From NCBI GenBank assembly GCA_019916065.1, contig CM034238.1, forward strand, positions 992,001 to 1,056,000: DNA of 64,000 nt, read 5' to 3'. This document shows positions 41,888-53,169 of the stretch, piece after piece (the stretch's first letter is position 1; each line of letters opens with the position of its first letter). Under the pieces are notes generated by a model that did no database searches, was not told where the DNA came from, and worked only from the letters and a program-made list of their open reading frames with translations. A program made the translations under genes and the position numbers. The stretch is from Vitellaria paradoxa (lineage: Eukaryota > Streptophyta > Magnoliopsida > Ericales > Sapotaceae).

Positions 41888-44536
41888 ATGGTTGATGCTA
41901 TTGTTTCATTTGCAGTGCAAAGACTTGGTGAATTTCTTATTGATCAAGTAGGCCTTTTAAAAGGAGCAAGGGATGATGTCAATTGGCTCAAGGAAGAATT
42001 TGCATGGATGCAGAGTTTCATAAAAGATGCAGAAGGAAATCAAAGTGGAGACAACCGAGTGCAACAATGGATATCTGACATCAAAAATGTTGCTTCTGAT
42101 ACGGTGGCCATTCTAGAGAGATACTCTTCAAAAGTAGAAGTACGAGAAACTAAAAAATGTGGAATCATGGACCGTCTCAGGGCATGGGGTAAGAATCTAA
42201 AGAAAAATGTCAATATCTATCAAATTGCCTTGGAGATCAAGTCTCTTAGAGGAAGGCTTGAAGAAATCTCTCGCAGAGTGAGAGACTACTGTGTACCAAA
42301 TGTTGGTGATGGTGAAGGGACAAGTGTTGACTTGAATCGCATAAGATTGATCAGTCAACCATTAAGAAGAACAACCTCATTTATGAATGAAGATCATGAA
42401 ATTGTGGGGTTTGAGGAGGAGACTAAAAAATTGTTTGCTGAACTAGTTAAAGAAGATCATCATCGTTGCATCATTTCAATTTATGGTATGGGCGGGTTGG
42501 GCAAGACTACTCTTGCCCAAAAACTTTATAATTCTAATCAAATTGACAGTGAGTTTGACTGTCAAGCTTGGGTTTGTATCTCTCAGGAGTATAGAATCGA
42601 GGATCTTCTTCGAATGATCATAAAATCTTTCAAGAAGTCTGCCTTAAATAGAGAAGAGATGGAAGTTTTGGAAAAGATGAACCAAGAAGATTTGGCACAA
42701 CACCTTCGTCAGTTCTTAGGAAAAAGTCGTTATTTGGTAGTGCTTGATGATGTTTGGGATAAAGAAGCATGGAAAATTTTAGGGAAAGCCCTCCCAGACA
42801 ACAATAATGGGAGTAGAGTCATAATCACCACACGCAAAGAAGATGTTGCTAGATCAGGAAAAGCTAGAACTTTTGCCCATAAGCTTCGATTTCTGAGCAT
42901 GGAGGAGAGTTGGGACCTCTTTTGTCAAAAAGCCTTCCCGACAGAAGGACAAGTCAGTTGCAAGTCTGCCAAGGAGGAGCTGGGGAGAAAGATGGTGGAG
43001 AAGTGTGCTGGCTTACCACTTGCCATCATTGTATTAGGGGGCTTATTATTCCACAAAACGCAAGTGCAAGAATGGGAGAAGGTGAAGGAGAACATTTGGC
43101 AATGCATAAGAGATGACTCCATTGTTGAGATTTCTCAACTATTGTCCTTGAGCTATGATGATTTATCCAAGCAAATGAAACCATGCTTCCTTTACCTAGC
43201 CATGTACCCGGAAGATTATGAAATCGAAGCAAGAAAGCTGATGTTTTATTGGATAGCAGAGGACTTCATACCACAAGGAGAAGGAAGAACAATGGAAGAC
43301 GTGGCCGAAGAGTGCTTCAACGAGCTAATCAATAGATGCTTAATCCAGGTGACAAGCCACTCAATTTGCAATAGCTTAATTTTGTGTAAGGTCCATGATT
43401 TGCTACGGGATCTTGCAGTCAGGGAGGCCAAGAAGGTGAAGTTCCTTGATATATATGACCCGCGCAAGGGTTCAGCTCCCCTGTTGTGTTGTCCGCGACA
43501 TGTTGTTCACTCTCACATACGGAACTACCTTTCTCTAAACCACTCCAATAATTTCAGGTTGACCTCCTTGATCTTTTTCAATCCTGATCGAGAAGAGTTA
43601 GAAACTGAGCATTTAGAGGTCATCTTTACAAATTTCAAATCACTGAAAGTGCTAGACCTGGAATTTGTTCGTTTCGTGGGTGGAAGTGAGCTACCTGACA
43701 TAATTGGGGAACAGTTTCCGTTAAAATTCCTATGGTTGAGGCGTACTGGCATGTCAAAACTACCACCATCTGTTGGCAAACTCAAATGCCTACAATTTCT
43801 TCACGTCGAGGACCCCAACTTTGAAAAGCTTCCGGTTGAAATATGCAAACTAACAGAGTTGAGGTTCGTAGCAGTGCGGCTTCTGAAGGAGAATTTTCCA
43901 GTAGGCTCTTCAACAAACCTTCATACTATTCGAACTGTGTCTTCTCATCTGTGGCGTCAAATTGATACGACAAAATTGACCAATCTTAGAAATCTATCTA
44001 TAACGGGAGAGTTGGACTCGCAAACATTAGACTCCATTGGCTATTTAGAAAGACTTGAGGACCTCTGTCTGGAATCTAAACTAGTCCCACCACTGGAGAA
44101 ACATCTTTCTTCTTGTCAACGTCTCCTCCAATTGCGCTTAAGCGGAAGAATTGCGACGCTACCTCCGATAAATGCATTTCCACCACGCCTTGAGATGTTG
44201 GAGTTATATGATTCAGGACTCCTTACAGACCCAATGCCCACACTGGAAAGATTGCCAAATCTAAGGGCTCTTCACCTTTTCCAAAATTCGTACAAGGGAA
44301 CGAAAATGGTTTGCACGGCAGGAGGGTTTCGTGAGCTCGAGTATCTCCTTCTTGGCTTCTTGAGTCAGTTGGAGCAGATGCAGGTGGAGGAAGGATCAAT
44401 GCCTAGGATTCGGGCTTTTGGGATAGAAGGTTGCAAAGATTTGATAATCGTTCCTGAGAAATTGGAATCTGTTCACACAGGACCGAGTTCTTATTTGTCA
44501 TGTGGAGACACGTGGGAGTGGCTCATAGAAAAGTGA
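41888..44536 (+). CDS. NLR3: complete CC-NB-ARC-LRR immune receptor
   Basis: An 882-residue intronless CNL, the only undamaged one in the window. The start ATG (MVDAIVSFAVQRLGEF) is preceded by an in-frame TAA, so a longer GTG start is excluded. Order: coiled coil (1-~120; EDVID position reads VAILE, 73-77), P-loop GMGGLGKTT (200-208), RNBS-A (CQAWVCISQEY), kinase-2 (YLVVLDDVWD, 282-291), RNBS-B (GSRVIITTR), GLPL (375-378), RNBS-D (CFLYLAMYPEDYE), VHD (502-504), then about ten LRRs ending EWEWLIEK-like. By family, ATP/ADP exchange in the NB-ARC switches the protein and the LRR reads the effector or guarded host protein; the ligand is unknown. It resembles NLR1 most, except in exposed LRR positions. 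The nearest named relatives are probably RPP8/RPP13-like CNLs. Confidence 0.97.
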   Translation: MVDAIVSFAVQRLGEFLIDQVGLLKGARDDVNWLKEEFAWMQSFIKDAEGNQSGDNRVQQWISDIKNVASDTVAILERYSSKVEVRETKKCGIMDRLRAWGKNLKKNVNIYQIALEIKSLRGRLEEISRRVRDYCVPNVGDGEGTSVDLNRIRLISQPLRRTTSFMNEDHEIVGFEEETKKLFAELVKEDHHRCIISIYGMGGLGKTTLAQKLYNSNQIDSEFDCQAWVCISQEYRIEDLLRMIIKSFKKSALNREEMEVLEKMNQEDLAQHLRQFLGKSRYLVVLDDVWDKEAWKILGKALPDNNNGSRVIITTRKEDVARSGKARTFAHKLRFLSMEESWDLFCQKAFPTEGQVSCKSAKEELGRKMVEKCAGLPLAIIVLGGLLFHKTQVQEWEKVKENIWQCIRDDSIVEISQLLSLSYDDLSKQMKPCFLYLAMYPEDYEIEARKLMFYWIAEDFIPQGEGRTMEDVAEECFNELINRCLIQVTSHSICNSLILCKVHDLLRDLAVREAKKVKFLDIYDPRKGSAPLLCCPRHVVHSHIRNYLSLNHSNNFRLTSLIFFNPDREELETEHLEVIFTNFKSLKVLDLEFVRFVGGSELPDIIGEQFPLKFLWLRRTGMSKLPPSVGKLKCLQFLHVEDPNFEKLPVEICKLTELRFVAVRLLKENFPVGSSTNLHTIRTVSSHLWRQIDTTKLTNLRNLSITGELDSQTLDSIGYLERLEDLCLESKLVPPLEKHLSSCQRLLQLRLSGRIATLPPINAFPPRLEMLELYDSGLLTDPMPTLERLPNLRALHLFQNSYKGTKMVCTAGGFRELEYLLLGFLSQLEQMQVEEGSMPRIRAFGIEGCKDLIIVPEKLESVHTGPSSYLSCGDTWEWLIEK

Positions 44537-45168
44537 CAGCTGATGGTTCACACTGATCATACAAGGACCTCGTTCGCTGTGTCAAGGTGAAGTTTTGGAT
44601 CTCTAGCTAATCTCGTGTTATCTAATTTTTTTTTTTTTTATTTTGATTTTCTCAAAGATAATGTTCTAAGAATAGGACTCGAGATTTGCACTGTTAGCAT
44701 AATCTTCCAATATATTAAGCTTTGAATTAGTCTAGAAATGAAATTAAATTCCTTGTATGGAGGGAAAATCAGTCTGTTTTTTATTTTCTTTTCCTTGTTA
44801 TGTGTGACTATGTACACTGTTAAATTATTTGTTTGCTTTAATTACCATTTCTATTGGGTTTAATTGCCTTCCATCATTTATGCTTTGTAGGTTGTAGTGC
44901 TTTATTGTGGCGCAAGGCAGTAAAGAGCACTTAATCTCCCCCCCTGCGGGCTTTCTTTTTCCTCTATTCTGCGTCCAAACAACAAGTAACTTTTAGCCAA
45001 ATACTGTTAATCCCTCTCGCTCTTTTTCTGTCTGTTTGTGCGTGTGTGTGTGTTTGTGTGAGGGAGCAAAAAGCTGCTTAAAACCTTCGAAGTGTGCACG
45101 TGTTGTTTAATAGTTGAGATGAAATTTTTATTCTCAAGCGTGGTGTCAAATGAATCAAAGTGCACAAA
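44537..45168. other. NLR3 3' flank, conserved 3'-UTR-like block
   Basis: Begins ACAGCTGATGGTTCACACTG and stays collinear with the flanks of NLR1 and the pseudogene. Includes a (GT)n run at about 45041-45060. No gene. Confidence 0.6.
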
Positions 45169-45776
45169 TTTATCTAATGTACATCTATACTATTATAGCA
45201 TAAACACTAAGATTTGGTGAAGTTTTTTTTTTTTTTAATTTTACGAAGCCTTTTTGTTAAATCTTTTTTTTTTTCTATAATATTCTTTAACTTTTTATAA
45301 CTACTTATACTTTAATAGTATTGAAAAGTAATTTTTTTCTTAAGTGCAACATAATTACATAATTCAACTTATTTATCTACTTTAAATATCTTTTAACTAC
45401 CTACTAATTTGTAATTTTTTTTTATTTTTTTAATGCTCCTTAATTATGTATTATTTACTTAAAGAATCTTAATTACTTATTATATACCGTTTGAGACACT
45501 TTTGTTAATTTTTTTTTATAATTTTATTGATTATTAAGACAAAAAAAATAAGTATATTTACACGTATCGCCTGTGCATCGACGTCTAATAATATATAATG
45601 CATTCATGGATTTTATTGTTATTGTCATTTGAAATAGAAACTAGAAGAGGTAATAAGACATTAGCAAATTATGCTTTTTAACTTTAACCTGGAAAAAAAT
45701 ATATATATTTATGATTTTGATGTTTATGTTAATTTTCTTCCTATTAAAGGGGAAAGCGTAATCCTTATATTTTATA

Positions 45777-45935
45777 GGGTGTATTTGGAGTGACAAAAAG
45801 TCAGATAAAATGAGATAAAGTGAGATAAGTTGTGAATTCGTAGTTCATGCAATGAAATAAAAAGTGAATTATTTTTAGAGTTTTTCAGCTTTTTTCACTA
45901 TTTTTTAGAATTTTTTTGTTACTTCAAATGGAGCC
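45777..45935. mobile_element. Tourist-like MITE (copy of 2922-3077) in unit A
   Basis: GGGTGTATTTGGAGTGAC to CAAATGGAGCC, flanked by ATA. Same site as in unit B and behind NLR1; inherited by duplication. Confidence 0.72.
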
Positions 45936-47080
45936 ATAGTTAATATGTTTAAAATATGAATATTTACTTTTCACTAAAAATCCATTGTAACTGTTATTTT
46001 TTTAATAAGTCTACAACTACTAATAATTTCACAAAAATTTCTACATTTTACATTTTTAATTTCGTTTTGATTTATTGAACTCGTAATATCAGTCTTAAAT
46101 AAGACTACATACATTGGTCTTTCTCAAGTCTGTCGAATACGTGTCTAAAACGAATTCAATCAGCAGTACATATGTATATATACGTGGAGTTACAAAAATT
46201 TATTAGTATTACTTAGAGCTAGCAATATGTGATTTGCTGTCATGAGTTTAGGCCCTGTTTGATTGAAAAAATATGAGCAAAAAGTATAATAAAAGTACAA
46301 AAATTTGATGTAAAGGTGATATGTGGTAAATTTTAATTGAAAATAAGTAAAAAAATTAATTAAAATTGATAAAATTTGATTAATTTTAATTTATCAAATA
46401 GGACCTAATAGAAAATTCGGCTTCACAAGAGTTTGGGAAGTCCACTTCCACCGAGGTCATGTATGGACTTGTTCTTGCTCGAAGTCATGTTTGAGAAATT
46501 TATTGCTTTCGAACTTGGAAGTCTGTCTCGAAAACGAACTCTGAAAACTAGCTATCTCGGTCTCCAAAGTCAATTTAAATTTACTCTAATTTGGATCAAT
46601 TAATATTAAGTTAATGACGTGAAAAATTAGCGTGAACATACAAAGCATCATCCCCCCTTTCCTTGTTTATTGTTGCATTTCATAAATATATATATATAAT
46701 TAATAAAGTTCGGCCATTACTATCTATTTTTGAGATATTAAGGTACCATTTAGTATATTTGTTTTGAGCATCTTTTTCATTTTATATTTTTTAAAATAAG
46801 AAAAATAAATGAAAACATATTTGGTTACTAACGTTTTCAAAACTTGTTTTAAAAAATAGAAAATGGATTTATACATGAAATGCAAAACGACTTTGGCTTA
46901 AAGTCGTTTTGATCCTTTTTAACCTAAAATAAAGAGAATTCTAAAATACAAAAAACAGAAACTATTAAACTAAATGGGTTTTCTATTTTTCATATTTTGA
47001 AATTTTTGAAAACATAAAACTATACAATAGAAAATAAAAAAATAAAAAAATAAATACAAACCAAATATCACTTAAATTTA

Positions 47081-47308
47081 GGCTTGGTTTGGGAAGAAAG
47101 TTAGTTAGCTAAAAATAAGCTAGCTAAATTTGTGTTTAGGAAGGAAAAAAAAGTGACTTTTTTTGAGGTGGAAATATAATTTTTGTTAATTTGATATTTT
47201 TACCCTTGAAAGTTTAAAAGAAGGTTAAAATGTAAGAGGGTAAAATGGGCCAAGCACTGTTGAAGCTAAAAAAAAGCCGGCTACTAGCCGAGTTTCTCAA
47301 ACAGAACC
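47081..47308. mobile_element. Tourist-like MITE, 228 bp, in unit A
   Basis: Begins GGCTTGGTTTGGGAAG, ends CTCAAACAGAACC, flanked by TTA (canonical Tourist target). The NLR1 flank is unoccupied (AAATTTATTCC, about 4131). It is next to the copy of the 344-bp MITE (about 46741-47074). Confidence 0.85.
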
Positions 47309-48235
47309 TTATTCCCTTACAATATTTAATTATTTTTATTTTTATTTTTAAATTCCTGTTAGTCTTCTTTGGTCAACAGTGGAAGTCAAACACTTCTCAA
47401 ATAGCTACAAGCCTACTCCTGCAATTTTGCACCTTAGATTTAATTTTTTTTATTCACAATTTGTTTTATAATATGTGTTTAAAAAAGAAAAAAGAAAACA
47501 AGAAGGGAGAACATACAAAATTAAGCTTTGGAGCATAAGCATAATCAATAATATATTTTTTTTTTGAAATAATTATCAGCCCAAAAATTACAAGAATAAA
47601 TATAATAAAAAAATATTTTCATTTTTTTTTATTTTCCTTTGAGTTTTAATTAGGAAAACTTTAGCTTCTTTCCACTTTCTCTGAAACAGAAAAGGAATAT
47701 TTTTTTTTTCTAATTTTTCTATCTTATTTCTATCCTCTAATTTTCCATTCTTTTTCGTAAATTTCAAATAAAACTAAATCTTTATATTTTAAAATAAAAT
47801 AAATAGGAGAGTTCGTAGAACTGAAACTTCTATGGCTAATAGAAGGAAGTGAAATTGAATATCAATGGAGAAGGCTTCTTCACGAAGAGATCAAAAGTGG
47901 ATCTTCTTATTTTCCATTCAATTTCTGTTGAGAAACTTCTGGAATAGGTTGTTATGCAGTATGTAGTTTGTATTGTGCCCTTCAAAAAGGAAATATTTTA
48001 TTAATTCTTTAATTGTTTACCAATGCAATAACTTCAATATTTGGAGGTCACTTTTCTTTTCTTTACTTTTCTTTATTATTATTATTATTTTTTTTAAATA
48101 TTGTGTTATAATATGAGAAGTATACTATAAAATAATTAAAACAAAGTGCTGTCACATAAGAGAAAATATTTAGTATAATGGTCATGTCACGTTTGATGTA
48201 AAAATTATTGACATAAAGACTTTTATACGTATTAA

Positions 48236-48374
48236 GTGTGTGTTTGGAGTGAAAAAAAAAAGAGATAAATTGAGAGTTCGTAATGCGTGCAGTGAAAGAA
48301 AAAAGTTGATGTGATATAAAGTTAACAGAAATTTATAAAATTTTTTGGTGTTTTTTTACAAATCAAAAGGTGTC
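48236..48374. mobile_element. Diverged 168-bp-family MITE, 139 bp, only in unit A
   Basis: Interior matches 4773-4940 (GTTCGTAATGCGTGCA, GTTGATGTGATATAAAGTTA). Flanked by TAA. Both the NLR1 flank (about 5208) and unit B (about 51953) are unoccupied. Confidence 0.78.
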
Positions 48375-48760
48375 TAAAATTTTAACTATAAGATAACTCA
48401 TTTTATTTCAAACAAAAAATTTAAATTTTATTAATTTATTACACTATGACAACGATACAATATAAAATATCGTGGCATTAAATATTTACTTACCATTAAT
48501 ATGACATGAAATATCAGTGCACCGAAAATTTATATTTTAAAACATTACAATTGTTCAATTGTAAAATAATTTTCACAAATATATTGATCAAAATGACCAT
48601 CCCATTAAATGATGATGTGGCACAACATCACAATTGTTGGGTTAATGATGTATCACAACATGAACTTTTTTTTGGTAAGTACGCAACATAACTAATATGT
48701 TGATCACAACACTGGTAATGTGGTGAACAGCCCTCAATAAGGAACGAAAGCATAATTGAC

Positions 48761-48911
48761 TCAAAGGCAAATACAATTTTCTAAGCCCCCAATCAAGGCG
48801 CTTCCACTTTCCCAACTGGTATCTCCTTGCATTCGACAATCATCCTCTCGGCTTCTTCCCTAATTTTCCCTCAGTTTCCATCACTTTCTCGCCGCCGCAT
48901 CGCCGTTCCGT
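48761..48911 (+). pseudogene. ERD2-like 5' leader remnant
   Basis: Matches 6292-6443 and 52807-52961, upstream of the two ERD2-like exons, then breaks off before the ATG at the tandem-duplication junction. It holds no coding sequence. Confidence 0.7.
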
Positions 48912-48912
48912 A

Positions 48913-51814
48913 ATAGAAATATATCTAATATACATCTATATTATTATAATATAAACACTAGGATTTGGTGAAGTCTTTTTTTTTTTTTTTTTTTTAAATT
49001 TTACGAAGCCTTTTTTTTTAAACCTTTTTTTTTTCTATTATATTCTTTAACTTTTTATAACTACTTATACTTTAATAGTATTGAAAAGTAATCTTTTTCT
49101 TAAGTGCAACATAATTACATAATTCAACTTATTTATCTACTTTAAATACCTTTTAACTACTTACTAATTTGTAATTTTTTTATTTTTTTAATGCTCCTTA
49201 ATTATGTATTATTTATGTAAAGAATCTTAACTACTTATTATATACCATTTGAGACATTTTTGTTAATTTTTTTATAATTTTATTGATTATTAAGACAAAA
49301 AATAAGTATATTAACACGCATCGTCTCTGCATTAACGTCTAGTACTATATAATGCATTCATGGATTTTATTATTGTTGTCATTTAAAATAGAAACTAGAA
49401 GAGGTAATAAGACATTGGCAAATTATGCTTTTTAACTTTAACTTGGAAAAAAATATATATATTTATGATTTTGATGTTTATGTTAATTTTCTTCCTGTTA
49501 AAGGGGAAAGCGTAATCCTTATATTTTATAGGGTACATTTAGAGTGACAAAAAGTTAGATAAAATGAGATCAAGTGAGATAAGTTGTGAATTCGTAGTTC
49601 GTGCAATGAAATAAAAAGTGAATTATTTTTAGAATTTTTCAGCTTTTTTATTATTTTTTAGAATTTTTTTGTTACTTCAAATGGAGCCATAGTTAAAATG
49701 TTTAAAATATGAATATTTACTTTTCACTAAAAATTCATCGTAACTGTCATTTTTTTAATAAGTCTACCACTACTAATAATTTCACAAAAATTTTTACATT
49801 TTATATTTTTAATTTTGTTTCAATTTATTGAACTCGTAATATCAGTCTTAAATAAGACTACATACATTAGTCTTTCCCAAGCCTGTCGAATACGTGTCTA
49901 AAAAGAATTCAATCAGTAGTACATATGTATATATATGTGGAGTTACAAAAATTTATTAGTATTACTTAGAGCTAGCAGCATGCGATTTGCTGTCATGAGT
50001 TTAGGCCCTGTGTCATTGAAAAAAATATAAGCAAAAAGTATAATAAAAGTACAAAGATTTGATGTAAAGATGATATGTGATAAATTTTGATTGAAAATAA
50101 GTACAAAAAATTAATTAAAATAGATAAGTTTTGATTAATTTTAATTTGTCAAATAGGACCTAATAGAAAATTCGGCTTCACAAGAGTTTGGGAAGTCTAC
50201 TTCTACCGAGGTCATGTATGAACTTGTTCTTGCTCGAAATCATGTTTGAGAAATTTATTGCTTTTGAACTTGGAAGTTTGTCTTGAAAACGAACTCTGGA
50301 AACTAGCTATCTCGGTCTCCAAAGTCAATTTAAATTTACTCTAATTTGGATCAATTAATATAAGTTAATGAAGTGAAAAATTAGCGTGAACATACGGAGC
50401 ATCATCCCCCCTTTCCTTGTTTATTGTTGCATTTCATAAATATATATATATAAGTAATAAAGTTCGGCCATTTCTATCCATTTTTGAGATGTTAAGGTAC
50501 CATTTGGTATATTTGTTTTGAGTATGTTTTTTATTTTATATTTTTTAAAATAAAGAAAATAGATGAAAACATATTTGGTTACTAACGTTTTCAAAACTTG
50601 TTTTAAAAAATAGAAAATAGATTTATACATGAAATGCAAAATGACTTTAGCTTAAAGTCGTTTTGATCCTTTTTAACCTAAAATAAGGAGAATTTTAAAA
50701 TACAAAAAACAGAAACTATTAAACTAAATGGGTTTTCTATTTTTTGTATTTTAAAATTTTTGAAAACATAAAACATATACAATAGAAAATAAAAAAAAAT
50801 AAAAATAGAAATACAAACCAAATACCACTTAAATTTAGGCTTGGTTTGGGAAGAAAGTTAGTTAGCTAAATTTGTGTTTAGGAAAGAAAAAAGAGTGGCT
50901 TTTTTTGAGGTGGAAATATAGTTTTTGTTAATTTGACATTTTTACCCTTGAAAGTTTAAAAGAAAGTTAAAATGTAAAATGGTAAAATTGGTCAAACTCT
51001 GTTGAAGCTAAAAAAAAAAAAAAGCTGGCTACTAGCCAAATTTTCCAAACAGACCCTTATTCCTTTACAATAGTTAATTATTTTTATTTTTATTTTTAAA
51101 TTCCTGTTAGTCTACTTTGATCAACAGTGGAAGTCAAACACTTCTCAAATAGCTACAAGCCTACTCCTGCAATTTTGCACCTTAGATTTAATTTTTTTTA
51201 TTCACAATTTGTTTTATAATATGTGTTTAAAAAAGAAAAAAGAAAAAAGAAAAAAGAAGGGAGAACATACAAAATTAAGCTTTGGAGCATAAGCATAATC
51301 AATAATATATATTTTTTGAAATAATTATCAGCCCAAAAATTATAAGAATGAATATAATAAAAAAAATATTTTCATTTTTTTTTATTTTCCATTGAGTTTT
51401 AATTAGGAAAACTTTAGCTTCTTTCCATTTTCTCTGAAACAGAAAAGGAATATTTTTTTTTCTAATTTTTCTATCTTATTTCTATCCTCTAATTTCCCAT
51501 TCTTTTTTGTAAATTTCAAATAAAACTAAATCTTTATGTTTTAAAATAAAATAAATAGGAGAATTGGTAGAATTGAAACTTCTATAGCTAATAGAAGGAA
51601 GTGAAATTGAATATCAAAGGAGAAAGCTTCTTCATGAAGAGATTAGACGTGGATCTTCTTATTTTATATTCAATTTCTGTTTAGAAACTTCTGGAATACG
51701 TTGTTATGGAGTATATAGTTTGTATTGTGCCCTTCAAAAAGGAAATATTTTATTAATTCTTTGATTGTTTACCAATGCAATAACTTCAATATTTGGGGGG
51801 TCGCTTTTCTTTTC

Positions 51815-51846
<32 letters not shown>

Positions 51847-52961
51847 TTAAATAATGTGTTATAATATGAGACAATTAAAACAATTAAAACATTTAATGTA
51901 ACGGTCCTATAACGTTTGATATAAAAATTACTGAAATAAAGACTTTTATACATATTAAAATTTTAACTACAAAATAACTTATTTTATTTTAAACAAAAAA
52001 TTTTAATTTTTAAATTTAAATTTTATTAACTTATTACATTGCGACATCAATACAATATAAAATATCATGACATTAAATATTTACTTACCGTTAATATGAT
52101 ATAAAATATCAGTGCACCAAAAATTTATATTTTAGAACATCACAATTGTTTAGTTACAAAACAGTTTTCACAAATATGTTGATCAAAATGGCCATCCCAT
52201 TAAATGATGATGTGGCACAACATCACAATTGTTGGGTTAATGATGTATCACAACATAACTTTTTTTTTTCGGTAAATACACAACATAACTAATATCTTGA
52301 TCACAGTAGTGGTAATGTGGTGAACAGCCCTCAATAAGGAATGAAAGGCCAATTGAAGCCCCACCTCCCGAATAAAAATATCAACTCAATGAACAAAAAC
52401 TCAATATCAATATTGGGCCTCGCAAAATGCTTGGTGAGAAGGGTGGGAGAAATGGATGGAGCGGAATGGTCTGTGATGGAAAAGAACTTGACCATAAATA
52501 GGAAGGAAATAAGAAAAGCTCTGGGGTAAAAAAAAAAAAGTTAATTAAAAATTTACAGTTACTAGCAGACAAATTACTGTGGGGAATTTAGAAAAAAGAA
52601 GAAAAAGGGAAAATAGAAGCGAATTTAGAAACCCTTTTAATTATAGAAATTTCCTTCGTATTTCGATTTTATACGGCAGAAGACGTTACGAGCCCAGGTT
52701 TTCCATTGAGTCCACCTCATTAATTTTTCAATAATTATAAAAAAAAAAAAAAAAATCTTCTATTTCCCATCCTAGAAAGCAATAATTAAAATAAACACAA
52801 TTAATGGACTCGAAGGCAAATAAAATTTCCGCAGCCCCCAATCAGCGCGCTTCCACTTTCCCACCTGTTATCTACTTGCATTCGATAATCATACTCTCGG
52901 TTTCTTCTCTAATTTTCCCTCAGTTTCCATCACTTTCTCTCCGCCGCATTGCCGTTCCGTA
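48913..52961. repeat. Tandem duplication, unit B (~4.05 kb)
   Basis: Direct repeat of unit A with the same MITEs at 49531-49688, about 50494-50834 and 50838-51056. Unlike unit A it continues without a break into the second ERD2-like exon. (ATT)n at about 51821-51847. No NLR sequence is included in either unit. Confidence 0.85.
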
Positions 52962-53013
52962 AACGACCATCTGCCCGCCGCGATATAGACCCAGAGAGGG
53001 AAAGGCAGAGAAC

Positions 53014-53169
53014 ATGAGGCCACCAAAGGGGCCGATCCTGTCCGTGTCGTTATGGGTCCGGAGACAGCCGCCCAAGGTGAAGGCTTTCCTCGCCGTCGTC
53101 ACCGGGATGGTCGCGCTGGTGTTGCTACGAGTCATCGTGCGCGATCACGACAACCTCTTCGTTGCGGCC
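53014..53169 (+). pseudogene. ERD2-like exon 1, truncated (copy 2)
   Basis: Translates as MRPPKGPILSVSLWVRRQ ... DHDNLFVAA, identical to copy 1 except for a few substitutions (Gln to Leu, Arg to Pro, His to Arg before DHD). After GTTGCGGCC the frame leaves the family and stops at 53214. Comparison with copy 1 shows a deletion of about 700 bp (corresponding to 6655-7365) that removed the exon end, its splice donor and the intron. It cannot encode a receptor. Confidence 0.75.

Larger units (their letters stand above)
45169..48912. repeat. Tandem duplication, unit A (~3.74 kb)
   Basis: Direct repeat of 48913-52961; both also match 2330-6440 behind NLR1. Unit A ends inside the ERD2-like leader (CGCCGTTCCGTA, 48901-48912) and is followed at once by the start of unit B. 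Relative to unit B it lacks about 470 bp near 48760 and has a private MITE at 48236-48374. No intact gene is present. Confidence 0.85.
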
